Shown here one piece after another: positions 17,519 through 25,807 of a stretch of 64,000 nt of DNA. The stretch is taken from the NCBI GenBank assembly GCA_963802575.1, contig CAWDJF010000004.1:841560-905559 (forward strand). The letters are read 5' to 3'. This DNA comes from DATFTE01 sp963802575. GTDB taxonomy: Bacteria; Acidobacteriota; Terriglobia; Terriglobales; Acidobacteriaceae. Both the position numbers and the translations under genes were made by a program. Within the stretch, counting starts at the first letter, position 1. Every line of letters begins with the position of its first letter. The notes beneath the pieces are model-generated. The model ran no database searches and was not told where the DNA came from. It saw only the letters and a list, made by a program, of their open reading frames with translations.

Positions 17519-19803
17519 ATGCGTCTGTTGCGCATTTCTATTTTTTGCAGTTGCCTGGCACTGGTTACGGTGGCCAGCGCGACCATTTTCGGATCGGTCC
17601 GCGGAATCATTCACGATCCCCAACATCGTCCCGTGGAAGGCACGATGGTGATGATCCGCTCCACCACCTCCGATTGGTCGCAGACCGCCAACACCGACAA
17701 CAACGGCCAGTTTCGGTTCAGTGCTGTCCCGCTAGGCGAATACACCATTAGCGTAGCCAGCCCGGGATTTGCGCAGACCGCTGAAAACGTAACCGTGAAC
17801 TCAGGCACCGAACCGGTCGTCCACTTCCAATTAAAAGTAGCGGGCGGCCAGCAGACGGTGACAGTAGCCGGCGACGCCGAGGTTGCTCCTACTGACTCGG
17901 TGACTCCCACGACAATGGTGAGTCGCGCGGATATCGAGAAGACTCCCGGAGCCTCCCGCACGAACAGCCTGGCAATGATCACCGATTTCACGCCCGGAGC
18001 TTACGTTACCCACGATCAATTGCACATCCGCGGAGGGCACCAGGTCAGCTGGCTGATCGATGGCGTTCCGGTTCCCAACAGTAATATCGCCTCGAACGTC
18101 GGACCGCAGTTCGATCCCAAAGACATCGACACCATGGAAGTGCAGCGCGGCAGTTATAGCGCGCTGTTTGGTGATCGCACCTACGGTGTCTTCAACGTCG
18201 TTCCGCGAACCGGCTTCGAGCGCAACAATCAAGCGGAACTCGTCACCAGTTTTGGCAACTTCTATCAGACCAACGATCAATTCAATTTCGGGGGACACAC
18301 CCAGCGCTTCGCCTACTACGCCAGCGTCAACGGAAACCGCAGCGACCTGGGTTTACAGACGCCCACCGCGCAAGTCATCCACGATGCCGAGAACGGATAC
18401 GGCGGCTTTGGATCGCTCATCTTCAACCTCGATCCCGCAAACCAGTTGCGTGCTGGTGACCTCGCTGCGCAAGGACTACTACCAGATTCCCTACGATCCC
18501 AATCCCAATAGCGAAGAGAACCAGATCTTCCCCAGCTACGGATTGCGCGACGGGCAACACGAAGGCGATGCGCTGGTGAACTTCTCCTGGGTGCATACCT
18601 TCAACACGAAATCGCTGCTGACGGTTTCGCCCTTTTACCATTTCAACAGCGCCAACTATGACGGAAGCCCGTACGACGTTCCCCAGAGCACCACCGACGA
18701 TCGCACCTCCAACTACGCCGGCGGCCAAGTCACCTTCAACGCCAGTATTGCCCGCAACGATCTGCAGGTCGGGTTCTACGGATTCGGCCAGCACGATCGC
18801 GAAGCCTTCGGAGTGATTTACAACCCGCCAGATCAGCCGCAATGCATAACGCCAAGCAATCCGCTGGGCATTTGCCCGAACATCCAGCCTCCTGATCTGG
18901 AAACGCCCTCCGGGAGCGTGGCGGCGTTTTTTATCGACGACAAATTCAAAGCGACTCCGTGGCTGACCTTAACGGCAGGCATGCGGCCCACGTATTTCTC
19001 CGGAGGCATTTCCGAGAGCGCGATCAGCCCGCGCTTCGGCGCAGCGCTCGTTGTGCCGAAACTCAAATGGATATTCCGCGGATTCTACGGACACTACTAC
19101 CAGGCGCCGCCCCTGCTGACCGCCTCCGGCCCGCTTCTGCAATTTGTGAACGCCAACAACTCGGGATTCATCCCCCTGCACGGTGAGCGCGATGAGGAAC
19201 ACCAGTTCGGCGTAACCATTCCCTATCGTGGATGGATCCTCGATGCCGACACCTTCACAACCCTCGCCCACAATTTTTTCGATCACAACAACGTCGGAGA
19301 GTCGGACATTTTCTTTCCGCTGACGATTGAGGAAGCCCGCATTAACGGCTGGGAACTGACGCTGCGCTCGCCGCTGATCGCCCACCGCGCCCGCATTCAT
19401 CTTGCATATTCGAATCAAGTGGCAGTGGCCGGAGGCGCGATTACAGGCGGCCTGACGGATTTCTCTCTGCCCGCCGGGTTTTTCTCCGCTCGATCACGAC
19501 CAGCGCAATACGCTGAATGTGGGGGGCGTCGTCTCCCTTCCCTGGCGGTCGTTCGCTTCGACCAATGTCTACTACGGCTCGGGATTCACCAACGGCCAGC
19601 CTCCGCCAAACTATCTTCCCTCCCACTCGACCGTCGACTTCTCGCTGGGAAAGGATTTTGGCGAGCGTTTTTCGGCCTCCATCAATGCACTCAATGTCGC
19701 CAACCGGCATCTACTGATAGATAACAGTGTGACTTTCGGCGGTTTCCACTGGAACAATCCGCGCGAGATTTACCTGGAGTTTCGTTACAAATTTAATTAT
19801 TAG
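17519..19803 (+). CDS. TonB-dependent outer-membrane receptor with carboxypeptidase-regulatory-like domain, two frameshifts
   Basis: An outer-membrane receptor of about 760 residues once two frames are joined. Order: signal peptide (to about residue 22), CarboxypepD_reg-like beta-sandwich (FGSVRGIIHDPQHRPVEGTM), plug domain (HIRGGHQVSWLIDGVPVP, MEVQRGSYSALFGDRTYG) and beta-barrel, ending LEFRYKFNY. The frame changes near 18440 and near 19485; one extra base at each site, the second in a T5 run, restores one protein. GAGGGGGAG about 5 bases before the ATG at 17519 is a strong ribosome site. With the flanking Cys-rich protein and SCO lipoprotein it resembles OprC/NosA-type copper uptake contexts (inference). 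Confidence 0.85.
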
Positions 19804-19825
19804 ATTGGCTAGAAAGGATGTTTTC

Positions 19826-20731
19826 TTGAAGCTTCTGTCACCATCGAACAATCGGCGGGCAATCATCATTGTGGCCGCAGCCTTGCTGGGATTGACCGCT
19901 TGCACCAGGTCTCCGCAAGTCGGAAGCACCGAAGGCAAGCAGTATCCCTTAAAAGGCACCGTCGTTTCGATCGATAAGAACAATTCGTCGATGGTGGTGA
20001 ATGGCGAGGCCATTCCCGGATTCATGGACGCGATGGCGATGCCCTACAAAGTGAAAAGCGCGAGCGAACTCGATCCACTGGCCGTGGGCGATTCCATCGC
20101 CGCGACCATCGTCGGTGAAAACGACGAGTACTTCGTTCGCGACATTACGGTCACCGCGCACTCGGCTACTCCTCCGCCCAAGTCTTCTTCTGAGATGCAT
20201 GTTCCCGAGCCCGGCGAATCGGTGCCAAATTTCAAGCTGGTGAATCAAAGTGGCCGTCACATCTCGCTCGATCAGTATCGCGGCAAGACCCTGTTGGTCA
20301 CTTTCATCTACACGCGGTGTCCGTTTGCCGATTACTGCCCCCGCGTGAGCGGAGAGTTCGCGACATTGAATCAGGAGCTAAAGAAAACCGCAGGCCTTTA
20401 CAAGAAGACGCACCTACTGAGCGTGAGTTTCGATCTCAAGAATGACACGCCGAAAGTCCTGCGTACCTACGGAGCCGGATACCTCGGAGGCAAATCTCCG
20501 CAGTTCGATCATTGGGAATTTGCCACCGCAACGCCAGACGGTTTGCCGGATCTGGCAAAGTATTTCGGATTGACCTACACCCAGGAAGGAGCCGTCATTA
20601 CGCACTCCCTGAGCACCGCAGTGATAGGCCCTGACGGGAAAATCATCAAGTGGTATCACGGCAGCGATTGGAAAGCCGCCGACCTAATGAAAGACATCGC
20701 CGCCGACCCGCATCCCGCCGCCGGATCCTAA
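19826..20731 (+). CDS. SCO1/SenC-family lipoprotein with N-terminal CusF-like copper-binding domain
   Basis: A lipoprotein of about 301 residues: signal VAAALLGLTAC with the lipobox cysteine. Residues about 40-115 form a CusF-like domain (KGTVVSIDKNNSSMVVNGE ... MDAMAMPYKV), where the MAMP methionines are likely Cu(I) ligands. The second half is a thioredoxin-fold SCO domain with TRCPFADYCP, a CxxxxxC variant of the usual CxxxC copper motif, and a distal histidine in THSLST. SCO proteins deliver copper to cytochrome oxidase or act as thiol-disulfide reductases. I chose TTG at 19826 because AGAAAGGA lies 7 bases upstream. Confidence 0.85.
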   Translation: MKLLSPSNNRRAIIIVAAALLGLTACTRSPQVGSTEGKQYPLKGTVVSIDKNNSSMVVNGEAIPGFMDAMAMPYKVKSASELDPLAVGDSIAATIVGENDEYFVRDITVTAHSATPPPKSSSEMHVPEPGESVPNFKLVNQSGRHISLDQYRGKTLLVTFIYTRCPFADYCPRVSGEFATLNQELKKTAGLYKKTHLLSVSFDLKNDTPKVLRTYGAGYLGGKSPQFDHWEFATATPDGLPDLAKYFGLTYTQEGAVITHSLSTAVIGPDGKIIKWYHGSDWKAADLMKDIAADPHPAAGS

Positions 20732-20734
20732 AAA

Positions 20735-20759
20735 TGTGGCGCGGACGCCCTCGTCCGCG
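20735..20759. repeat. REP-like GTGGCGCGG...CGTCCGCG palindrome
   Basis: One copy of the palindromic family also found at 31233, 41904, 43775 and 50587. It lies 4 bases after the SCO gene stop. Confidence 0.7.
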
Positions 20760-20805
20760 TCTCACCACGAGCGATAGGCCTGCGTTACAAAAGACCACAT
20801 CATCG

Positions 20806-20868
20806 TTGACAAGCTTTTACTGTCCTTTACCGACTCTTTACCCATTCCGTCCAAAACTCGGGTTTAAC
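20806..20868 (+). promoter_or_regulatory. four-half-site Pho-like promoter upstream of a candidate small RNA
   Basis: TTGACA 20806, TTTACT 20816, TTTACC 20826 and TTTACC 20837, that is spacings of 10, 10 and 11 bp on the same helix face. TTTAAC at 20863 would be the -10-like element. Identical half-site spacing recurs at 25808-25844. Confidence 0.6.
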
Positions 20869-20870
20869 TA

Positions 20871-20950
20871 AGTGCCGGAAGTCTCCGGCAGAGTTCGCTA
20901 TGGATCTCGTCCCGGACGATTCTCTCCCGTCCGGGCGAGATCCCCTTTTT
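20871..20950 (+). ncRNA. candidate small RNA with rho-independent terminator
   Basis: Directly downstream of the four-half-site promoter. A 5' hairpin (GCCGGA-AGTC-TCCGGC, 20874-20889) is followed by a 12-base linker and a long terminator hairpin: 20902-20918 pairs with 20928-20943, with one mismatched position, then CC and TTTTT to 20950. The predicted transcript is about 75-80 nt and starts at the first hairpin. No open reading frame of note lies inside it. It does not resemble a named RNA family that I can recognise. Confidence 0.55.
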
Positions 20951-21020
20951 ATTCTCTGCCCTGAGGTCACCGAATGTGACGAACTACGAATTGTGGTAGT
21001 AGTGTTTCCGGCTGGCTAGC

Positions 21021-21105
21021 ATGCGGGCTTGCCTGTCTGCGGCTTGGCCTCCATGGATAGGCATACGCTGAGAAGCCCGCCGGGGGACTCCGGCGGGTTT
21101 TTTAT
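21021..21105 (+). promoter_or_regulatory. terminator with competing upstream stem and short Trp-containing ORF (possible attenuator)
   Basis: CCCGCCGG (21076-21083) pairs with CCGGCGGG (21090-21097) and is followed by TTTTTT, a clear terminator. An upstream GCGGGCTT (21023-21030) can instead pair with AAGCCCGC (21073-21080), which would break that terminator. A 16-codon ORF from ATG 21021 to TGA 21069 contains two Trp codons. The next gene downstream is the sigma factor, 205 bases away. Confidence 0.4.
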
Positions 21106-21309
21106 TTCCGCCGCTAACTCCGCAATTTCGGGCGGCTGGTCTAGCTCTGTGTAGAGGATCTCTACCCTTGCCCACCCACACAGCCGCAGTAATCCTGTTT
21201 TAACGAATTGCCGCGATAATTGACTCGCTAAAGCCGGGGCGCTCAAGAAAGTCGAAATTTGGCCGTAACCTTTCGTCATGCCGGCCGTTTAGTGAATTGA
21301 GAAGGCAAG

Positions 21310-21861
21310 ATGGGGAAGCCAGCAGCGACGGGGACGCGGGGCGAGGCGAAGGAACGCCTTATGGTCGAGGCTGCCCAAAAGGATCCTACCCGCTTTGGCG
21401 ATCTCTACGAACTGCACTTCGAGCGCGTGTACGCTTACATCGCGCGCCGGGTTCGCGATCGCGACGCCGCCGAGGACCTCACTTCCGAGGTCTTCCATCG
21501 CGCCCTCTCCAGCTTGCCTCGCTTCGATTGGCGAGGCATTCCGTTTGCCGTCTGGCTTCTGCGGATTGCCTCCAATCTGATTGTCGACCGCTGGAAGCGC
21601 GTGGCCAGAGAGGTCGTCGAAGATCCGCCGGAGCAGGTGATTGAAGTGTGTCCCGTAGAAGTCGAGCATCGCGCGCGTCTGTTCCGCATGGTCGAACTGT
21701 TGCCCGAAGACCAACGTCGTGTGGTGGTCCTGCGTTTCGCCGAAGAAAAAAGCATTCGCGAGATCGCCCATGAAATGGGACGTACTGAAGGAGCGGTAAA
21801 GCAACTGCAATTCCGCGGCTTGCAAACTTTGCGGTCAAAACTAGGGGCCGAGTATGCCTAA
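21310..21861 (+). CDS. RNA polymerase sigma-70 family (ECF) sigma factor
   Basis: A 183-residue ECF-type sigma factor. Region 2 is visible as FGDLYELHFERVYAYIARRV followed by DAAEDLTSEVFHRAL, and region 4 as LPEDQRRVVVLRF ... SIREIAHEMGRTEGAVKQLQ, the helix-turn-helix for the -35 element. The start at ATG 21310 has AGAAGG about 5 bases upstream. The stop overlaps the next start by 8 bases (ATGCCTAA), so the downstream protein is translated in step. That partner carries an N-terminal segment resembling those found on anti-sigma-like proteins and then three VOC domains, so it may be the regulator or the effector of this sigma factor (inference). Confidence 0.9.
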   Translation: MGKPAATGTRGEAKERLMVEAAQKDPTRFGDLYELHFERVYAYIARRVRDRDAAEDLTSEVFHRALSSLPRFDWRGIPFAVWLLRIASNLIVDRWKRVAREVVEDPPEQVIEVCPVEVEHRARLFRMVELLPEDQRRVVVLRFAEEKSIREIAHEMGRTEGAVKQLQFRGLQTLRSKLGAEYA

Positions 21862-23305
21862 GCGCAGCTTGTTCGAACAATTCGACGACGCCGTGCAGGC
21901 CATGCTGGCCAAACCAGACGCGCCTCCGCTCAAGGTGGCGAAGAGCCTGGCTCCGCTGCTGCGTGTCGCCGATGAACTGCGCGATCTGCCCCGTGAAGAA
22001 TTTCGCGCTCGTCTAAAAGCCGATTTGAGGAGAGGAAACATGGCTACAACTTTGGAACTGCCCATCACTGAATACACCGCGACACCGTACCTGGCTTACA
22101 AAGATGCAAACGCCGCCATTGAGTTTTATAAGAAAGCCTTCGGCGCGAAAGAGCGCATGCGTCTCACCGAGCCTGGAGGAAAAATCGGACACGCCGAGAT
22201 CGCCATTGGCGACTCCGTGATTCGCTTGTCCGACGAGTATGCTGACTACGGCGTCCTCAGCGCGCAGACGTTGGGCGCCTCTCCCGTGAGAATGAACCTG
22301 CACGTGCCTGACGTCGATGCGATCGCTGAGCAAGCCGTCGCCGCAGGCGCGAAAATAGTGCGCCCTGTCGCAGATCAGTTCTACGGATACCGCTCCGGAG
22401 TATTCTCCGATCCCTTCGGCTACACCTGGATCCTCTCCACCCTCATTGAAAATGTTTCCGCCGAAGAAATGCAGCGCCGCTTCGATGAAATGAACAAGCC
22501 ATCCTCGGCTGAACCGGCGCCTCGAGTTCGCCCCGTGCCTGAGGGATATCACACCATCACGCCTTATCTGGTCGCGAAGAACGCGCCCGCCCTGGCCGAC
22601 TTCGTCAAGCAAGTCTTCGACGCCAAAGAAAACTACCGCTCCACCGGATCCGCTGGTGGCATGCACGCCGACATTCAGCTCGGCGATTCCCGCATGATGA
22701 TCGGCGGAGGCGGCCCCGGGTATTCCTGGACGGGCGACTCTAAGCTGGGAGCCTTCCACGTCTACGTCCGCGACTGCGACGCGACGTACAAGCGCGCTCT
22801 CGATGCCGGCGGCATTACCATCCAGCCTCCCGCAGATCAAGAGTACGGAGAACGCTCCGCCAGCGTGAAAGATCCCGAGGGCAATCACTGGTACATCGCC
22901 ACCTTCAAAGGCAAAGACTACAAGTGGGAAGGCGCCCCCGATGTGCAGCCGAGCCTGCATCCCCTGCGCGCCGAGCCTGTGCTCAATTTCGTGAAGCGTG
23001 CCTTCGGCGCGGAGGAGCAGGGACGCTACGCCTCTCCCGATGGTGTCATCCATCATGTCACGGTGAAGATCGGCGACTCCTACATGGAGATGGGCGAAGC
23101 CCACGGCCCCTACCAGCCGATGAAGAGCATGTTCTACCTTTACGTTCCGAACGTTGACACGCTCTACCAGCGCGCCTTGCAGGCGGGAGCCGCTTCGATC
23201 TCTGAACCCGCCGATCAGCCTTACGGAGACCGCAATGCCGCCGTGCGCGATCCCTTCGGCAACGAGTGGTACATTGCCACGCACGTCAAGGACGTGGCGA
23301 TGTGA
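21854..23305 (+). CDS. triple VOC-domain (PhnB/glyoxalase-like) protein with short sigma-linked N-terminal segment
   Basis: A 483-residue protein. Residues 1-57 are a helical segment (FEQFDDAVQAMLAKPDAPP, LRDLPREEFRARLKADL) that I recognise from acidobacterial proteins encoded after ECF sigma factors. Three VOC/glyoxalase-fold domains of the PhnB type follow, at about 70-195, 225-350 and 365-480. Each starts TPYL or an equivalent and ends with a DPFGYTWIL, DPEGNHWYIAT or DPFGNEWYIAT motif. Substrates of PhnB-like VOC proteins are generally unknown. The first internal ATG of the VOC part (22040) could be a secondary start. It overlaps the sigma gene by 8 bases. Confidence 0.88.
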   Translation: MPKRSLFEQFDDAVQAMLAKPDAPPLKVAKSLAPLLRVADELRDLPREEFRARLKADLRRGNMATTLELPITEYTATPYLAYKDANAAIEFYKKAFGAKERMRLTEPGGKIGHAEIAIGDSVIRLSDEYADYGVLSAQTLGASPVRMNLHVPDVDAIAEQAVAAGAKIVRPVADQFYGYRSGVFSDPFGYTWILSTLIENVSAEEMQRRFDEMNKPSSAEPAPRVRPVPEGYHTITPYLVAKNAPALADFVKQVFDAKENYRSTGSAGGMHADIQLGDSRMMIGGGGPGYSWTGDSKLGAFHVYVRDCDATYKRALDAGGITIQPPADQEYGERSASVKDPEGNHWYIATFKGKDYKWEGAPDVQPSLHPLRAEPVLNFVKRAFGAEEQGRYASPDGVIHHVTVKIGDSYMEMGEAHGPYQPMKSMFYLYVPNVDTLYQRALQAGAASISEPADQPYGDRNAAVRDPFGNEWYIATHVKDVAM

Positions 23306-23356
23306 GGTGAATTCCGCGCCTGTTACAATTTCTGGGCGACGAAAGGAGTGCGAATC

Positions 23357-23830
23357 ATGCTGCAGGCAGGACAATCTTTCCCGAACTTTTCTCTCCCCAA
23401 CCAGGACGGCAAGACCGTTAAGCTCAGCGATTACGCTGGAAAATGGCTGGTAGTCTACTTCTATCCGAAAGACGATACGCCCGGATGCACCATCCAGGGC
23501 AAGTCATTCACCGCGACCAAGGCCGACTTCGATGCGGCTGGCGTCACCGTCGTCGGTGTCAGCGCCGACGACGTTGCGTCGCACAAGAATTTCTGCAGCA
23601 AGTTCAGTTTCAACATCGACCTGCTCGCGGACACGAATCATGACTTGCTCAAGGCCTGTGGCATCGGCCAAACCGAGTACAAGGGCAACATGTACTGGGA
23701 CCGCACCAGTTTCGTCATCGATCCCAAAGGCACCGTGCGCAAGGTCTACGCCAAGGTCAATCCCGAGGGACACGAGAAAGTTCTGTTGAACGATATCGAG
23801 CAGTTAAAGAAAGAAGCCGCTGCCGCATAA
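23357..23830 (+). CDS. bcp: peroxiredoxin, Bcp/PrxQ type
   Basis: A 157-residue thioredoxin-dependent thiol peroxidase. The peroxidatic cysteine is in PKDDTPGCTIQGKSF. A further cysteine is found in KNFCSKF; PrxQ-type resolving cysteines vary in position, so the resolving residue is not assigned. The C-terminus is KVNPEGHEKVLL, as in typical Bcp proteins. AGGAG at 23343-23347 is about 9 bases before the ATG at 23357, which is preferred over the GTG three codons earlier. A hairpin terminator follows, and the next gene, convergent from the other side, is another peroxiredoxin in which the catalytic position is a UGA codon. Confidence 0.95.
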   Translation: MLQAGQSFPNFSLPNQDGKTVKLSDYAGKWLVVYFYPKDDTPGCTIQGKSFTATKADFDAAGVTVVGVSADDVASHKNFCSKFSFNIDLLADTNHDLLKACGIGQTEYKGNMYWDRTSFVIDPKGTVRKVYAKVNPEGHEKVLLNDIEQLKKEAAAA

Positions 23831-23836
23831 GACAAA

Positions 23837-23875
23837 GGGCTCACGAGCAAGAAGTCTTCGTGAGCCCCATTTCCC
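23837..23875 (+). terminator. terminator-like hairpin after bcp
   Basis: GGGCTCACGA, an 11-base loop, TCGTGAGCCC, then CATTTCC. The uridine tract is short. It may serve both convergent genes. Confidence 0.7.
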
Positions 23876-23895
23876 TTTCGGCGTGAGCCTTAGGT

Positions 23896-23935
23896 TTTCA
23901 AATCGACAATCGAAAATCGTAAATCGACAATTTCT
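23896..23935. repeat. AATCGACAATCGAAAATCG heptad-like repeat
   Basis: Repeats of ATCGACA/ATCGAAA units of about 7 bases between the convergent peroxiredoxin genes. Same general class as the repeat at 58867-58966. Confidence 0.5.
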
Positions 23936-24415
23936 CTAGAGCTTCGCCACTTCCCGCAGCAACTCCTCAATATCCGGCATCTGGTCAAGCGGATAAACTC
24001 GGGCAAACGCAATCATCCCCTGTTTGTCGACGATGAATGTCGCCCGTTCGCAAATCCCCGGAACAGGCGCTCCTTCGCGCAAAATTCCAAACGCCTGTGT
24101 CACTTCTCCATGCGGATAAAAATCGGCGCACATGGGAATGCTGATCGTCCCAATATCTTTCTTCTGCCAGGCAATGTGGCTGGTGATCGAATCAACGCTG
24201 ATGTCCAGAACCTGGGCATTGAGCGCGGCGAACTTCTCCCGTGCGGAGTCGAGCGCCGGCACCTGCGCCGCTCAAGTGGGAGTCCAATCCAGCGGATGGA
24301 AAGTCACCACCACGTTCTGCTTCCCTCGGTAGTCACGAAGCCTGACACGAAACTCACGCTCCCCAGAAACCGCGGGAAGATCGAAATCAGGGGCGGGATC
24401 GCCTGCTTTCAACAT
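23936..24415 (-). CDS. peroxiredoxin with in-frame UGA at the peroxidatic position, probable selenoprotein
   Basis: Reading from ATG 24415, a continuous 159-residue peroxiredoxin is interrupted only by TGA at 24274-24272 (codon 48). The context is HPLDWTPT-U-AAQVPALDS. In this AhpC/TSA branch the aligned residue is the catalytic Cys of DWTPVC. The C-terminal 111 residues (SVDSITSHIAWQKKD, MCADFYPHGEVTQAFG, CERATFIVDKQGMIAF) are all in the same frame. Selenocysteine peroxiredoxins with a TxxU site are an established family. A fitting stem-loop follows the UGA. A gene caller would report only a truncated 108-residue protein from 24262. The alternative is a TGC-to-TGA mutation or sequencing error. 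Confidence 0.78.
24241..24262 (-). promoter_or_regulatory. candidate bacterial SECIS stem-loop
   Basis: Starting 9 nt after the UGA, GTGC(C)GG pairs with CCGCAC around a 9-nt loop CGCTCGACT. The loop begins about 16 nt after the UGA and has G at its second position. Both features fall within the known limits of bacterial SECIS elements (family knowledge). The fold was done by eye. Confidence 0.5.
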
Positions 24416-24477
24416 AGTGGCTCAGTGTAGCGTGGAGATTTGTCGTTGCACAAACTTGGCAGTGGAACTTCGTATCC

Positions 24478-25743
24478 TTAGAGCGAGCTCGGATAAATCT
24501 GTAAGTACTGCTTGAGGAACACATCTGGGTTCATGGAGTAGCATTGGAAAATCAGCAGCCGTGCTCCGCTGACCCATGCGTAGTAGGAAATGTCTCGGCG
24601 AGGAGCTTTGGGCCGCACGAGAACAATACTGTTGCTCACGATGATATTGTCCGTTTCCTCGGCGGTGTATCCCTGCTCGGCTAACAGCCACTTTGCCCAA
24701 GCAGCGTTAGCATATTCTCTCACTTCGAGGTCTAAGTGAGGTCCCACATTCGGCCCGCTTGTAGGAGCGTTCGGTAGAGCGTAACGAATGCTGTAAACCT
24801 CAGCGAGTGGTGCATGAGCGTTCGGGCCTAACGCCTCATATCCTTTACCAACGCTCGCCCTCCCTGGAACGTAGCCATCGATGGTTTCCAAAATCAGCAT
24901 CTGGTCGGGGTCGACCGGTTCGACTTCTCGCAGACCTGCCTGCGAAGGCATCTCAGCCTCATGCTCGTCAAAGGCCCGATGCCATCGCACGTTTTGAACA
25001 TACCGCGGGATTTCAGTGCTCGCGAAGAAGGCGACTACAAATAACATCGTCAGGAAGAAGGCGACCATAAAAATGCTGCGGGCGACCGCTAACCACGAGT
25101 GTCGCGGTGCTACGGCGTGGGATGATTCTGCTTTCTCTCCCGCTGCGAGTATCGACAAAAATACGCCCATGCCTGCTTGCCAGATCAGAAAGCAGGAAAG
25201 AGAATATGGCGTACTCGTGTCGCCGGGACTTGTTGGAGAATAGAGAGACACCAACAGAACCTTTCCGAGTGATGGCCCTAATAGCCATCCGAAGGCGCCG
25301 AGAACACCCCCCACTACTCCTCCTCCAAGAGTTCGTGGCAGCATGCCGACTAGGCTTCTTCGAGAGAACAACAACTCGACGGCGACGAGCACTAGCAACG
25401 CTCCGACAGTGCCACCAACAAAGAAAGCCAGTGGTGGTCCGGGTGCCCGACCCGCTTCCCCCAGTGTGGAATCGCGAATGGGATTTGGTCCCAGCTGCAT
25501 GGAGACCCCCATTGTGGTAAAGAACGCGGCGATGTAGGCGACTGTGGATGCCAGAACGAGGCCCAATGCCTTGGCGATTGACCGGCGGCCGTAGAAGACC
25601 CAAAAATACAATGCGAATACAGCACCGAAGATGTCGCCAACAAACAGGAACATCCAATTGTGAATCAAAATGGTAAGAAATCCGGCGACCAAGCCTGCAA
25701 TCAATCCGAAGGGAATTGCAACGCGTGGGTGGGAAAGATCCAT
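24478..25743 (-). CDS. multi-span membrane protein of unknown function
   Basis: A 421-residue protein. The first 260 residues hold about seven hydrophobic spans (IPFGLIAGLVAGFLTILIHN, GLVLASTVAYIAAFFTTMGV, LAFFVGGTVGALLVLVAVEL, SIFMVAFFLTMLFVVAFFAS and others). The last 160 residues are soluble and charged (YGYEALGPN-like segment, VEPVDPDQMLILETIDGYVP). No named domain is recognised. GAGGT lies 5 bases before the ATG at 25743, a good ribosome site. The gene is divergent from the STAS gene; the 237 bases between them hold two Pho-like boxes, both oriented toward the STAS gene. Its tail faces the probable selenoprotein. Confidence 0.75.
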   Translation of the reverse strand: MDLSHPRVAIPFGLIAGLVAGFLTILIHNWMFLFVGDIFGAVFALYFWVFYGRRSIAKALGLVLASTVAYIAAFFTTMGVSMQLGPNPIRDSTLGEAGRAPGPPLAFFVGGTVGALLVLVAVELLFSRRSLVGMLPRTLGGGVVGGVLGAFGWLLGPSLGKVLLVSLYSPTSPGDTSTPYSLSCFLIWQAGMGVFLSILAAGEKAESSHAVAPRHSWLAVARSIFMVAFFLTMLFVVAFFASTEIPRYVQNVRWHRAFDEHEAEMPSQAGLREVEPVDPDQMLILETIDGYVPGRASVGKGYEALGPNAHAPLAEVYSIRYALPNAPTSGPNVGPHLDLEVREYANAAWAKWLLAEQGYTAEETDNIIVSNSIVLVRPKAPRRDISYYAWVSGARLLIFQCYSMNPDVFLKQYLQIYPSSL

Positions 25744-25807
25744 AGCGACCTCAGTTAGATCATCTCTCGTTGAAGCGCCGATGAGGAGATTCCTTTGGTC
25801 ACATACC

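Noticed and set aside
21016..21279. Minus-strand open frame of 87 residues over the terminator at 21.1 kb
   Set aside because: Its central part is the reverse complement of a perfect plus-strand terminator hairpin, there is no good ribosome site, and no family motif is visible.
24110..24430. Plus-strand frame across the UGA-containing peroxiredoxin
   Set aside because: The minus strand keeps peroxiredoxin motifs on both sides of the TGA; the plus frame has none.
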